Positions 33,216 through 42,900 of a DNA stretch of 64,000 nt are shown piece after piece. How positions within the stretch are numbered: the first letter of the stretch is position 1; each line of letters begins with the position of its first letter. The notes under the pieces are model-generated. The model searched no databases and was not told where the DNA came from. It saw only the letters and a list, made by a program, of their open reading frames with translations. The stretch is from contig NZ_LMEW01000032.1 of assembly GCF_001426525.1 (NCBI RefSeq), positions 125,370 to 189,369 of the forward strand. The letters run 5' to 3'. This DNA is from Massilia sp. Root133. Lineage in GTDB: Bacteria > Pseudomonadota > Gammaproteobacteria > Burkholderiales > Burkholderiaceae_D. Both the position numbers and the translations under genes were made by a program.

Positions 33216-35615
33216 CTACAGGGTCACGACCACCTGCAACGCGGCGGCACGCACGGCCGGCAGCCTGACGTCGAGCACGCGCCGTTTCGCGTCCCAGTGG
33301 TAGGCGATCGCCTTGCCGCCGACCTGCACGGCGCGGGGTTTCGCCGCCACGTTGTGCACCTTCAGGTCGAACGTGCGTGCGGTCGGCGTCGCGGCGGCGC
33401 CTGGTTCCGGCGCGACCGTCAGGGCCAGGCGGCCGTCGGCGAACCTGCTGGAGAACCGCACCAGCTCGTACTTGCCCGTTTCGAACGCGTGCGCGGTGTG
33501 CCCGTCGTCGTCGTACAGGTGGCCTTGCGCCTGCGTCACGCCCGCATCGTGCCAGTAATGCAGGTCGAGCTTCGCCGTCGAATAGTCGCGCGTGCTCTGC
33601 ACGGGCTGCGCGAGCGGGATGAACGCGCCGGCTCGGACGTAAGTCGGGATGCGGTCCGGACGCGGCGTCACCGTCTCCAGGATGCCGCCGTGGTGCGGCT
33701 CGTCCGTGTAGAAGTCGAACCACACGCTGCCCTTGCGCGGGAAAAAGACTTCCTTGCGCGTGGCGCCCGGTTCCGTGACGGGGGCGACGAGGAAGTCCGG
33801 GCCCCACAGGTACGTGGACGAGATGCCCGTCGTCGACATGAATTCGTTGTCCGGATCCTCGAAGAGCACGGGGCGCATCATCGGCATGCCGCTGCGGCTG
33901 TCGTCGAAGGCGGCCGTGTAGTTATACGGCAGCATCGCGTAACGCAGGCGGATGGCGGCGCGCGCGAGCGCCTTCACGGCCGGCGTGCGGAAGATCGCCT
34001 CGGCCGGCACTTCTTCCTGCGCATGCGGGCGGAAGATCGGCTGGAACACGCCGTACTGGAGCCAGCGCACGTACAACTCGTCGTCCAGCACGGGCCCGGC
34101 GAAGCCGCCCAGGTCGGAATGCATGTAGGCCTGGCCCTGCATGCCCATCTGCAGCGCGATCTCCATCTGCGACTGCAGGCCGCCCCAGCCCCGCTGCACG
34201 TCGCCGGACCACGGGATCATGCCGAAACGCTGCGAGCCCGAATACCCCGAGCGCATCAGGATGAACGGCCGCTCCTGCGGGAAGTCGCGCGCGTAGCCGT
34301 CGGCGATCAGCTTCGCCCATTCGTGGCCGTAGATGTTGTGGACCTGGTCCGCGGTGCCCGTCGCGTGGCGCGCGGCCGACGGATGCGTCTCCGGCTCGCC
34401 CAGATCGCCCCACCAGCCGGCGGCACCGCCCGCCTTGAGGTCTTTATAGATGTTCCAGAACCAGTCGCGCGCCTGCGGCTTGAACACGTCGACGAGGCCC
34501 GTGTTCCCGAAGAAGAAATCGAAGACGAACGGCTTGCCCTGCGCATCCGTCGCGAGGACGCCCTGCTGCACCGCTTCCTGCCAGCGCCTGGACGTCGTCA
34601 GCACGAACGGCTCCGTGATGAGCACCGTCTTGACGCCTTTCCTGTCGAAGTCGGCCATCATCGCCTCGGCATGGGGGAAACTGTCGCGGTCCCACCCGAG
34701 GTTGCCCATCGTGCCCTTGACCGTCTTGCCGAACCAGTACAGGTCGAACACGATCGCGTCCAGCGGGATGCCGTCCGCGATGAATCGATCGACGACGGCA
34801 CGCGCTTCGGCCTCGTCGTGGTACCCGAAGCGACTCGCGAAATTGCCGAACGCCCAGCGCGGCGGCAGCGGCTGGCGGCCGGTCAGGCGCGTCGTCTCGT
34901 CCATCAGCTGCGCCCAGTCGTCGCCCGCGATCACCTGGTAGGTCTTGCGGCCGCCCATCACTTCGTAGCGCAGGGTGCCGTCCTTGCGGCTGTCGAAATC
35001 GAGCCACCCGGCCTGCGGATTGTCGAAGTGGATCGCGTACTTGTGCGACGACACGGCCATCGGGATGCCATAGCCCATCTGGTCCGCGCGGTTGCCGAAG
35101 CCGTACGACGCCCGGTTGTACAGCCGGAAGCGGTTGCCGCGCCGGTTCATGCCGACGGCGCGCGAGCCGGCGCCGTACAGCGCCTCATCGCCCGCGAGCG
35201 CGAACTCGATGCTTTCCAGTTCTCCCGCGTGGCCATAGCCCTCCTTTTCGGCGACGAGCGGTTTTCCCTTGTACGCATAGCTGATGCGCAGCGGCGATTT
35301 TTCCACCGTGACCGTGATGCCGTCCGTGACGAGCTGGATGCGCCCGTCCGCTTCCCGGATCGTCGCCTGCGCCTGGCCGGGCTTCAGCACGACGGCGTGC
35401 GACGCCGGGTCGAACGTCTCGCCGCGCGGCACGAAGCTCGTCTCGACGATGTTGGCGTCGTAGGGCCGGATCAGGTAGCGGCCGTCGCTGGTGGCGATGT
35501 CCAGCGTCCCGTTGTCGTTGCGGTAGCCGAGGTAGGTGCGGTCCGCGTTCTGCGCATGGACCGGCAGGCCGGCGAGCAGGCACAGGGCGAGGACGGCATG
35601 GGGAATGGGTTTCAT
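33216..35615 (-). CDS. Exported GH31 alpha-glucosidase / alpha-transglucosylase
   Basis: 799 residues. A signal peptide (LALCLLAGLPVHA) is followed by the galactose-mutarotase-like N-domain, the catalytic TIM barrel and beta-rich C-terminal domains with a DUF5110-like end. The catalytic nucleophile Asp is in WWGDLGEPE (about residue 404) and the acid/base Asp in WSGDVQRGWGG (about 472). The long aromatic insert and these motifs resemble CjAgd31B-type GH31 enzymes that act on alpha-glucans as 4-alpha-glucosyltransferases or alpha-glucosidases. A periplasmic role in using maltooligosaccharides is likely. It stands alone between the proline-rich protein and exonuclease III genes. Alpha-xylosidase activity cannot be excluded. 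Confidence 0.87.
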   Translation of the reverse strand: MKPIPHAVLALCLLAGLPVHAQNADRTYLGYRNDNGTLDIATSDGRYLIRPYDANIVETSFVPRGETFDPASHAVVLKPGQAQATIREADGRIQLVTDGITVTVEKSPLRISYAYKGKPLVAEKEGYGHAGELESIEFALAGDEALYGAGSRAVGMNRRGNRFRLYNRASYGFGNRADQMGYGIPMAVSSHKYAIHFDNPQAGWLDFDSRKDGTLRYEVMGGRKTYQVIAGDDWAQLMDETTRLTGRQPLPPRWAFGNFASRFGYHDEAEARAVVDRFIADGIPLDAIVFDLYWFGKTVKGTMGNLGWDRDSFPHAEAMMADFDRKGVKTVLITEPFVLTTSRRWQEAVQQGVLATDAQGKPFVFDFFFGNTGLVDVFKPQARDWFWNIYKDLKAGGAAGWWGDLGEPETHPSAARHATGTADQVHNIYGHEWAKLIADGYARDFPQERPFILMRSGYSGSQRFGMIPWSGDVQRGWGGLQSQMEIALQMGMQGQAYMHSDLGGFAGPVLDDELYVRWLQYGVFQPIFRPHAQEEVPAEAIFRTPAVKALARAAIRLRYAMLPYNYTAAFDDSRSGMPMMRPVLFEDPDNEFMSTTGISSTYLWGPDFLVAPVTEPGATRKEVFFPRKGSVWFDFYTDEPHHGGILETVTPRPDRIPTYVRAGAFIPLAQPVQSTRDYSTAKLDLHYWHDAGVTQAQGHLYDDDGHTAHAFETGKYELVRFSSRFADGRLALTVAPEPGAAATPTARTFDLKVHNVAAKPRAVQVGGKAIAYHWDAKRRVLDVRLPAVRAAALQVVVTL

Positions 35616-35803
35616 GGTCTCCGGGCGTTGTCGTTGTTGGAATACGGGAATTTTAACCCGTTCACGTAGAAATGCTACAGCCTATGGGTGCTTTGGTAAA
35701 ATTCTATGAAAATATCGCGTAGTTTGACTACTTAGACTCTTCGTGCGGCGGCCGCGGCATTCTCGGGTCAGAATAGCGGCAACGACAACCAATGAGAGAC
35801 CCC

Positions 35804-36589
35804 ATGCGCATCGCCACCTTCAACGTCAACGGTATCAACAGCCGCCTTCCCGCCCTGCTCCAATGGCTCGAGGAGACGCAGCCCGACGTGGCGTGCCTGC
35901 AGGAGCTGAAGGCGCCGCAGGAGAAATTTCCCGAGATGGAGATCCGCGCGGCCGGCTATTGCCCGATCTGGCACGGCCAGAAAAGCTGGAACGGCGTCGC
36001 GATCCTCGCGCGCGGCACCGAGCCGCAGGAACTCCAGCGCGGCCTGCCGGGCGACCCCGACGACGAGCAGAGCCGCTACATCGAGGCGGCCGTGAACGGC
36101 ATCCTCGTCGCCTGCTTGTACCTGCCGAACGGGAACCCGGCGCCGGGCCCGAAGTTCGAGTACAAACTGCGCTGGTTCGAACGCCTGCGGCTGCGCGCGC
36201 AGGAACTGATCGCCACGGGTGCGCCCGTCGTCGTCGCGGGCGACTATAACGTGATGCCGACGGAACTGGACGTCTACAAGCCGGAACGCTGGCTCGACGA
36301 CGCGCTGTTCCGCCCGGAGACGCGCGCGGCCTACCAGCGCCTGCTCGACCAGGGCTGGACGGATGCCCTCCGGGCGACGCACCCCGGCGAAGTCATCTAC
36401 ACATTCTGGGATTATTTCCGTGACGCGTACGGCCGCAACACGGGCCTGCGCATCGACCACCTGCTGCTGAGCCCTGCCCTCGCCCCGAAGCTGAAGGCGG
36501 CCGGCGTCGACCGCGACGTGCGCGGGCGCGAGAAGCCCAGCGACCATGCGCCGACGTGGGTGGAGTTGGACTGGCCGAAGTTGGCGTAA
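35804..36589 (+). CDS. xthA: Exodeoxyribonuclease III
   Basis: 261 residues, typical size for the xth family. It is an AP endonuclease and 3'-5' exonuclease in base excision repair. Seen motifs: MRIATFNVNGI start, LQELKAPQEKFP (metal Glu), GDYNVMPTELDVYKPERW (catalytic Asp/Asn), RIDHLLLSP and EKPSDHAPTW (terminal His-Asp). The start at 35804 fits the canonical N-terminus better than ATG at 35792. The transcript end is probably the paired palindrome that follows. Confidence 0.95.
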   Translation: MRIATFNVNGINSRLPALLQWLEETQPDVACLQELKAPQEKFPEMEIRAAGYCPIWHGQKSWNGVAILARGTEPQELQRGLPGDPDDEQSRYIEAAVNGILVACLYLPNGNPAPGPKFEYKLRWFERLRLRAQELIATGAPVVVAGDYNVMPTELDVYKPERWLDDALFRPETRAAYQRLLDQGWTDALRATHPGEVIYTFWDYFRDAYGRNTGLRIDHLLLSPALAPKLKAAGVDRDVRGREKPSDHAPTWVELDWPKLA

Positions 36590-36595
36590 GGCCTC

Positions 36596-36722
36596 ACGTC
36601 GTTCCCGCGAATGCGGGAACCCATACTGAACTACAGAAATCCGTATATCAAAGATACTGCAGGCGCTTGACGGTACAACTTCGGCGCATCGGCATGGGTT
36701 CCCGCGTGCGCGGGAACGACGG
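36596..36722. repeat. BIME-like paired palindrome, copy 4
   Basis: Left arm ACGTCGTTCCCGCGAATGCG...CCCATACT (36596-36627) and inverted right arm GCATGGGTTCCCGCGTGCGC...GAACGACGG (36692-36722), 64 bp apart, between the convergent xthA and tetR genes. Confidence 0.8.
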
Positions 36723-36726
36723 TGTG

Positions 36727-37365
36727 TCAGCCGCCAACGGTCCGCCGCAACGGCGGCCGTCCCAGCACCATGCCGAGCCGCAGCGCGCTGTCGGTAACGA
36801 CCTCGATATCCGGCGTGTACCCATCCTCGATCCAGCGCAGCGCGATGTGGATCACGCCGCCGACGATGCCTGCTTCCAGTAGCGGGTCGGCCGGCACGCC
36901 GGGCGGCACGACGTAGCGCCCGACCTGTTCGCCGATGGCGCGCAGCGCGGCATCGAACGCCTTGTCGACGGCCCGGCTGACGCCGCGGATCTCGACGAGG
37001 AACACGCGCGCCGAACGGGGCTCGCGCTGCAGCGCCGCGAAATACGTGTGCAGCATCGCACGCGCCCGCGCGACGCGGCTGCGGCCGGCCTGCTGGGCCG
37101 CGTCCGTGAGCTCGCCCAGCACGCTGTAGGTGACGGCGTTGAACGAGGCGATCAACAACTCTTCGCTGTTCGCGAAGGATTCATAGAAATAACGTTCGGT
37201 CAGCCCGGCGGCCTCGCAGACGGCCTTGACGGTCGACTGGCGGTAGCCGCGTTCGCCATACACGGCGACGGCCGCCGCGATCAGTTGCGCGCGCCGTTGC
37301 GCACGCCGTTCGTCTTGCGGGACGCCACGATAAGGCCGGGCAGGTTGTGAAGTTTCTGGAGGCAT
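36727..37365 (-). CDS. TetR family regulator
   Basis: 212 residues. An N-terminal TetR helix-turn-helix (RRAQLIAAAVAVYGERGYRQSTVKAVCEAAGLTERYFYESFANSEELL, about 20-68) is followed by an all-helical ligand domain ending LRRTVGG. It is divergent from the Baeyer-Villiger-type monooxygenase and presumably represses it, as EthR does for EthA. The start MPPETSQ (37365) has AGAAGG almost adjacent, so a slightly later start is possible. A palindrome TGACA-N8-TGTCA at 37403-37420 lies in the 84-bp shared promoter. Confidence 0.88.
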   Translation of the reverse strand: MPPETSQPARPYRGVPQDERRAQRRAQLIAAAVAVYGERGYRQSTVKAVCEAAGLTERYFYESFANSEELLIASFNAVTYSVLGELTDAAQQAGRSRVARARAMLHTYFAALQREPRSARVFLVEIRGVSRAVDKAFDAALRAIGEQVGRYVVPPGVPADPLLEAGIVGGVIHIALRWIEDGYTPDIEVVTDSALRLGMVLGRPPLRRTVGG

Positions 37366-37387
37366 CCTTCTATTTTCGCACAGAACG

Positions 37388-37420
37388 TTGCTTATCAATA
37401 TGTGACAATATACGGTGTCA
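37388..37420 (+). promoter_or_regulatory. Promoter and candidate TetR operator of the monooxygenase
   Basis: TTGCTT (37388-37393), 17-bp spacer and TACGGT (37411-37416) form a plausible plus-strand promoter. The perfect palindrome TGACA (37403-37407) / TGTCA (37416-37420) with 8-bp spacer overlaps the -10 region, as expected for repression. Confidence 0.4.
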
Positions 37421-37449
37421 GTAGCATCCCAAATACAACGAGACACGCC

Positions 37450-38922
37450 ATGACCGAAGCCGCCGCGGCGCCCTTTTTCGACGTCCTCATCGTCGGCGCC
37501 GGCCTGTCCGGCATCGGCGCCGCCTGGCATCTGCAGCGGGGCTGCCCCGGCAAGACCTGGGCCATCCTGGAAGCACGCGCCGCGCTCGGCGGCACGTGGG
37601 ATCTGTTCCGCTATCCCGGCGTGCGCTCGGACTCCGACATGTATACCCTCGGTTACGCGTTTCGACCCTGGACTGAAGGCAAGGCGATTGCGGACGGGCC
37701 ATCCATCCGGCGCTATATCGCGCAGACGGCGCGCGACAATGGGATCGACCGCCACATCCGCTACGGCCACAAGGTCGTCGGCGCGCACTGGTCGAGCATC
37801 GACGCGTGCTGGCGGGTGGAGGCGGAGCACGACGGTCGGCGCGTGTGGCTGCGCACCCGTTTCCTGGCCATGTGCAGCGGCTACTACAGCTACGACGAGG
37901 CATACCGCCCCCGCTTCGACGGCGAGGACGCGTTCGCCGGCCGGATCGTGCAGCCGCAGTTCTGGCCCGCCGGCCTGGATTACCGGGGCCGGCGCGTGGT
38001 CGTCGTCGGCAGCGGCGCCACGGCTGTGACGCTCGTGCCCGCGATGGCGCAGGACGCCGCCCACGTGACGATGCTGCAGCGCTCCCCGACCTATGTCGTG
38101 AGCCGCCCGTCCGAGTACGGCTTCGCGCAGCGACTGCGCCGCTGGCTGCCGGCACGCGCCGCGTACGCGCTGACGCGCTGGCGCGTGATCGTCGAGAGCA
38201 TGCTGCTGTACCGCGTCGCGCGGTCGAAGCCGGAGCTCGCGAAACGCAGGATCGTCGAGATGGTCCGCCACCAGCTGGGCCCGGGCTACGACGTGGACAC
38301 CCATTTTACGCCCGGCTACAAGCCGTGGGACCAGCGCGTGTGCGTCGTGCCGGACGGCGACCTGTTCCGCACGATCCGCACGGGCCGTGCGAGCGTGGCG
38401 ACGGACCGCATCCAGCGCTTCACGCCGGAAGGCCTGCTGCTGGAATCCGGCCGACTGCTGCCCGCCGACGTCGTCGTGCTCGCGACGGGCCTCAGGATCA
38501 AGCTGCTGGGCGGCATCGCCATCACCGTGGACGGCAAGCCGTTCCGTCCGAACGACGCGATGTCGTACAAGGGCATGATGCTGTCCGGCCTGCCGAACTG
38601 CGTGATGACGTTCGGGTACACGAACGCGTCGTGGACGCTGAAGGCCGACCTGACGGCCGCCTGGGTCGTGCGCCTGCTGCGCCACATGGACCGCGAGGGC
38701 CAGGACGTCGCCGTCGTGCACCGGGAACCGGGCGTCGAACCGGAACCGTTCCTCGGTTTCACCTCGGGCTACGTACTGCGCGCCCGCGCCGAGCTGCCGC
38801 AGCAGGGCTCGCGCAAGCCGTGGCAGGTCTACCAGAATTATGTGCAGGACATGCTGACGATCCGCTACGGCCGCATCGCGGACGGCGTCCTGCGTTTCGG
38901 CCGCAAAGGCGCCATGCCTTGA
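37450..38922 (+). CDS. FAD/NADPH Baeyer-Villiger-type monooxygenase (EthA-like)
   Basis: 490 residues. It has two Rossmann motifs: FAD (VLIVGAGLSGIG, about 12-23) and NADPH (VVVVGSGATAVTLV, about 183-196). The long Baeyer-Villiger fingerprint lies between them, but reads F162-A-G-R-I-V-Q168-P-Q-F-W172-P: Phe, Gly, Trp and Pro are kept and the usually invariant His is Gln. The overall sequence follows the EthA branch (GTWDLFRYPGVRSDSDMYTLGY, GYYSYDEAYRP). It should oxygenate ketones or sulfur/nitrogen centres. The next gene is an alpha/beta hydrolase, fitting ester or lactone cleavage. The start MTEAAAA at 37450 was chosen over ATG-like sites upstream that overlap the promoter. Confidence 0.88.
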   Translation: MTEAAAAPFFDVLIVGAGLSGIGAAWHLQRGCPGKTWAILEARAALGGTWDLFRYPGVRSDSDMYTLGYAFRPWTEGKAIADGPSIRRYIAQTARDNGIDRHIRYGHKVVGAHWSSIDACWRVEAEHDGRRVWLRTRFLAMCSGYYSYDEAYRPRFDGEDAFAGRIVQPQFWPAGLDYRGRRVVVVGSGATAVTLVPAMAQDAAHVTMLQRSPTYVVSRPSEYGFAQRLRRWLPARAAYALTRWRVIVESMLLYRVARSKPELAKRRIVEMVRHQLGPGYDVDTHFTPGYKPWDQRVCVVPDGDLFRTIRTGRASVATDRIQRFTPEGLLLESGRLLPADVVVLATGLRIKLLGGIAITVDGKPFRPNDAMSYKGMMLSGLPNCVMTFGYTNASWTLKADLTAAWVVRLLRHMDREGQDVAVVHREPGVEPEPFLGFTSGYVLRARAELPQQGSRKPWQVYQNYVQDMLTIRYGRIADGVLRFGRKGAMP

Positions 38923-38995
38923 ACCTGCGCGACCGCGCCGCTGGAACGCCTGTCTCCCCCGGTTACCGGAACCTACTCAAGAAAGCGATCGAACG

Positions 38996-39985
38996 ATGAC
39001 TCTCGTGCCAATACTCCTCGCCGTCCTCGCGTTGCCGGTGTTCGTGGCCTTTGTGTTCACGCTGTGGACCGCGCGCAAGGTCGAAGCCGTGCTGCCGCCG
39101 CAGGGCCGCTTCGTCGGCGTGCCCGGCGCGCGCCTGCACATCCAGGAATTCGACGGTGGCGATCCGGACCTGCCCCCGCTGCTCCTCGTGCACGGCCTCG
39201 CGGGCCAGCTCGCGCACTACACGTACGGCGTGACCGGCCGGTTGGCCGGGCGCTACCGCATGATCGCCGTCGACCGCGCCGGCTCCGGCTTTTCCACGCG
39301 CGCGCCCGGCACGCCGGCGGACCTGGACACGCAGGCCGCCATGCTCGCCGCGCTGATCGAACAATTGAAACTGGAGCGCCCGCTCGTCGTGGGCCATTCG
39401 CTGGGCGGTGCGCTCGCCCTCGCGCTCGCGCTGCGGCACCCGCACCGCGTCGGCGGCCTCGCGCTGGTCGCACCGCTGACGCACATGCAGGAACACGTGC
39501 CGCCCGTGTTCGAGGGCCTGACGGTCGTGTCGCCGGCGTGGCGCAAGATCGTCGCATGGACCCTCGCGATTCCCGCGGCGATCAGGAACAGCCGCGTGGC
39601 CCTGGACCAGGTGTTCGGCCCGGAAGCCGTGCCGGCGGATTTCGCGACGCGCGGCGGCGGCCTGCTCGGCCTGCGCCCCGGCGCCTTCCTGGCTGCGTCC
39701 GACGACCTGCGCGCGCTCCCCGACTGCCTGCCGGCACAGGAGACGCGCTACGGCGAACTGCAGGTCCCCGTCGGCATCCTGTACGGCATGGACGACCGCA
39801 TCCTCGACTGGCGGGCGCACGGCCAGGCGCTCGCGGACAAGGTCCGTGGCGCGACACTCCAGCTGATCGAGGGCGGCCACATGCTGCCCATCACGAATCC
39901 GGAGGCGACGGCCGCGTTCATCGACGCGGCCGCGGCTCAGGCGACGCTGTCCGCCAGCGCCGCCGTCAACGCGGCCAGGTCGTAA
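38996..39985 (+). CDS. Alpha/beta hydrolase with N-terminal membrane anchor
   Basis: 329 residues. An N-terminal hydrophobic helix (MTLVPILLAVLALPVFVAFVF) is followed by an alpha/beta-hydrolase fold: oxyanion motif LLVHGLAG, nucleophile GHSLGG (about residue 133), acid in YGMDDRILDW and the His in EGGHMLP. It lies 73 bp after the monooxygenase and is probably cotranscribed. By family logic it would hydrolyse the ester or lactone made by a Baeyer-Villiger reaction, but substrate evidence is absent. The last 49 bp overlap the end of the convergent kinase gene. Confidence 0.82.
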   Translation: MTLVPILLAVLALPVFVAFVFTLWTARKVEAVLPPQGRFVGVPGARLHIQEFDGGDPDLPPLLLVHGLAGQLAHYTYGVTGRLAGRYRMIAVDRAGSGFSTRAPGTPADLDTQAAMLAALIEQLKLERPLVVGHSLGGALALALALRHPHRVGGLALVAPLTHMQEHVPPVFEGLTVVSPAWRKIVAWTLAIPAAIRNSRVALDQVFGPEAVPADFATRGGGLLGLRPGAFLAASDDLRALPDCLPAQETRYGELQVPVGILYGMDDRILDWRAHGQALADKVRGATLQLIEGGHMLPITNPEATAAFIDAAAAQATLSASAAVNAARS

Positions 39986-42900
39986 GGCTTGCGCAGCACG
40001 ACGGCATCCGGCCAGTTGTTGACTTCCCCCTTCCCCGTCGCGAACACGATGCGGATGCCGGGCGCCAGGGTGCGGGCCTGGGCGGCCAGCAGGTCGCCGG
40101 ACATGCCGGGCAACAGTACGTCCGTGATCAGCACGTCCGACGCGGACGACATGATCCCGAGCGCCTGCTCCGCATCGACGGCTTCCAGCACCTCGTGGCC
40201 CAGGTGGCGCAGCAGCGCCGCAGTCGAGTCGCGGATCTCGTCCTCGTCTTCCACCAGCACGATGCGCAGGCGGCTTGGGTCGGGCTTGCGCCCGGCCGAA
40301 GGCAGAATCGGCAGCACATTCGGCGGCGCGCTGTCCACGTGGACGCGGTTGCGCTGGTTCGCGAGCACCTGGCGGATGCGGCGCGCCAGGCTTTCGCGCG
40401 TGTACGGCTTGCCCAGCAGTTCCACGCCGGGATCGAGGCGGCCGCCGTGCACGATCGAGTTTTCCGTGTACCCGGACGTGAACAGCACGGCGAGATTCGG
40501 CAGCCGTTCGCGCGCCATGCGGGCGAGGTCCGGGCTGCGCAGGGTGCCGGGCATGACGACGTCCGTGAACAGCACGTCGATCGGCACGCCGGATTCCACC
40601 ACCGCGAGCGCGCTGGCCGCGTCGGCCGCCTTCAGCACGCGGTAGCCGAGCTGGGTCAGCATCTCGACGACGGTCGTGCGCACGGCTTCGTCGTCTTCCG
40701 CGACGAGGATCGTCTCGGTGCCGCCGACGGCCGGCTGGTGCGGATCCATCGGGCCCAGGGGTTCCTCGGCCGCCGTCGTGCGCGGCAGGTACAGCTTCAC
40801 CGTCGTGCCCTGCCCCGGCTCGCTGTAGATCTTGACGTGGCCGCCGGACTGCTTGACGAAGCCATACACCATCGACAGGCCGAGGCCGGAACCTTTACCC
40901 TCTGCCTTCGTCGAGAAGAACGGCTCGAACGCCTGGCGCAGCACGTCCGGTGTCATGCCGCTGCCCGTGTCCGTCACGGCCAGCATCACGTACTGGCCCG
41001 GCGCCACGTCGCCGTGCGTGCGGCAGTACAAATCGTCGAGGATGGCGTTGTGCGCCTCGATGGTCAGCTTGCCCGCGCCGGACATGGCGTCGCGCGCATT
41101 GATGGCAAGGTTGAGGATCGCGTTCTCGACCTGCGCCACGTCGACCGCCGTGTTCCACAATCCACCCGAGATCGCGAGCTCCACCTCGATCTCTTCGCCG
41201 AGCGCACGGCGCAGCATGTCTTCCATGCCCGTCACCACGCGGCCGATCTTGACCACCTTCGGTTCCAGCGGCTGGCGGCGGCCGAACGCGAGCAGGTAGC
41301 TCGCCAGCTTCGCGCCCTTCCCGACCGCGGAGCGCGCATTGCCGATCCAGCGTTGGACCTCGGCGCCCCCCGTGTTCATTTCCAGCAGCTGCAGGTTGCC
41401 CGAGATGATCTGCAGGAGGTTGTTGAAATCGTGCGCCACGCCGCCCGTCAGCTTGCCGATCGTTTCCATCTTCTGCGACTGCTGCAGCGCCAGTTCCGTG
41501 CGGCGGATCTGCTCCGCCTGTTCGCGGTCGGCCGTGATGTCGCGGCCGATCGCGTGGATGAAATCGGCGTCCGGCGCCGCGGTCCACGACAACAGGCAAT
41601 AGCTGCCGTCCTTGCGCCGGTAGCGGTTCTCGAATTTATAGACGTAGTGGCCCTCGCCCAGCGACGCCATCTGCGCCATCGTCGCGGCCTGGTCGTCCGG
41701 GTGCACGAGCTGCAGGAAGTTCTTGCCGACGATGTCGTGCTCGGTCCAGCAGAGCAGCGATCCGAACGACGGACTGACGGCTTCGACGCTGCCGTCGAAC
41801 GACGCGACGAGCATGACGTCGCGCGACAGGCGCCACATGCGGTCGCGCTCCGCCGTGCGCCGCGCGACCGTCGATTCCAGGTCCGTGTTCAGCGCGGCGA
41901 GGCGGTGCGCGATGACCTTCTGGTCTTCGATGTCGATGCTGGTGCCGATCCAGCGGGCCACGTTGCCGTCCCCGTTGCGCAGCGCGACGGCGCGCGACAG
42001 ATGCCAGCGGTAGGTGCCGTCCGCCCGGCGCAGGCGGAATTCGGCGTCGTACGGCGCGCCCGACGCCACGGCGATGGCCCAGCGCTCCTGCGCGCCCGGC
42101 AGGTCGTCGGGATGGACGGTGGCCGTCCACGCGCTGCCGGCCAGGGTGTCGTGATCGCGGCCGCTGTACGCGTACACGTGCGTATTGAACCAATCGAGCT
42201 TGCCGTCCCGCGTCGCCGTCCACACCTGGTTCGGCATCGCCTCGGCGAATGTACGGAATTTTTCCTCGCTCTCGCGCAGCGCCCGCTCGGCCTCGACGCG
42301 CACCGTGACGTCGCCGCCCTGCACGAAGATGCCGAACACGGCGCCGTCCTCGCGCTTGACGGGCTGGTAGACGAAATCGACAAAGTGCAGGCGCCGTTCG
42401 CCATCGCTGCCCGCCAGCCACAGCGGGCTCGCGGTCGCGGTATAGGTCGTGCCGGAGAGGTAGACCTGGTCGAGGATCGCGATCACGCCCTGGGGCACCG
42501 TCTCCGGCAAAGCCTCGCGCAGCGGCTTGCCGAGCAGGTCGCGCTGGCCGGCGAGCGCGCGGTAGGCGGCGTTCGCGGACTGGATCACATGGTCGGCGCC
42601 CGCCAGCTGGGCCATGAAGCCGGGCGCCTGCTCGAACATGGTCTGCAGGCGGCCGTGTTCCCCGCTCAGCCAGCGCTCGGCGCGCACTTTGGCCGTCGTC
42701 TCGACGACGATGGCGATCACGCCGACGACGGCGCCGGCCGCGTCCACGATCGGCGAGTAGTCGAGATTCATCCACACCGGCTCGGGCTTGCCGCTGCGGT
42801 GCAGGGTCAGTTCCTGGTCGCGGTACGACAGCGTGCCGCCGGCCAGGCCGACTTTCATCACGTTGTCGTTGAAGTCGGCCACTTCGGGCCAGCCTTCGCG

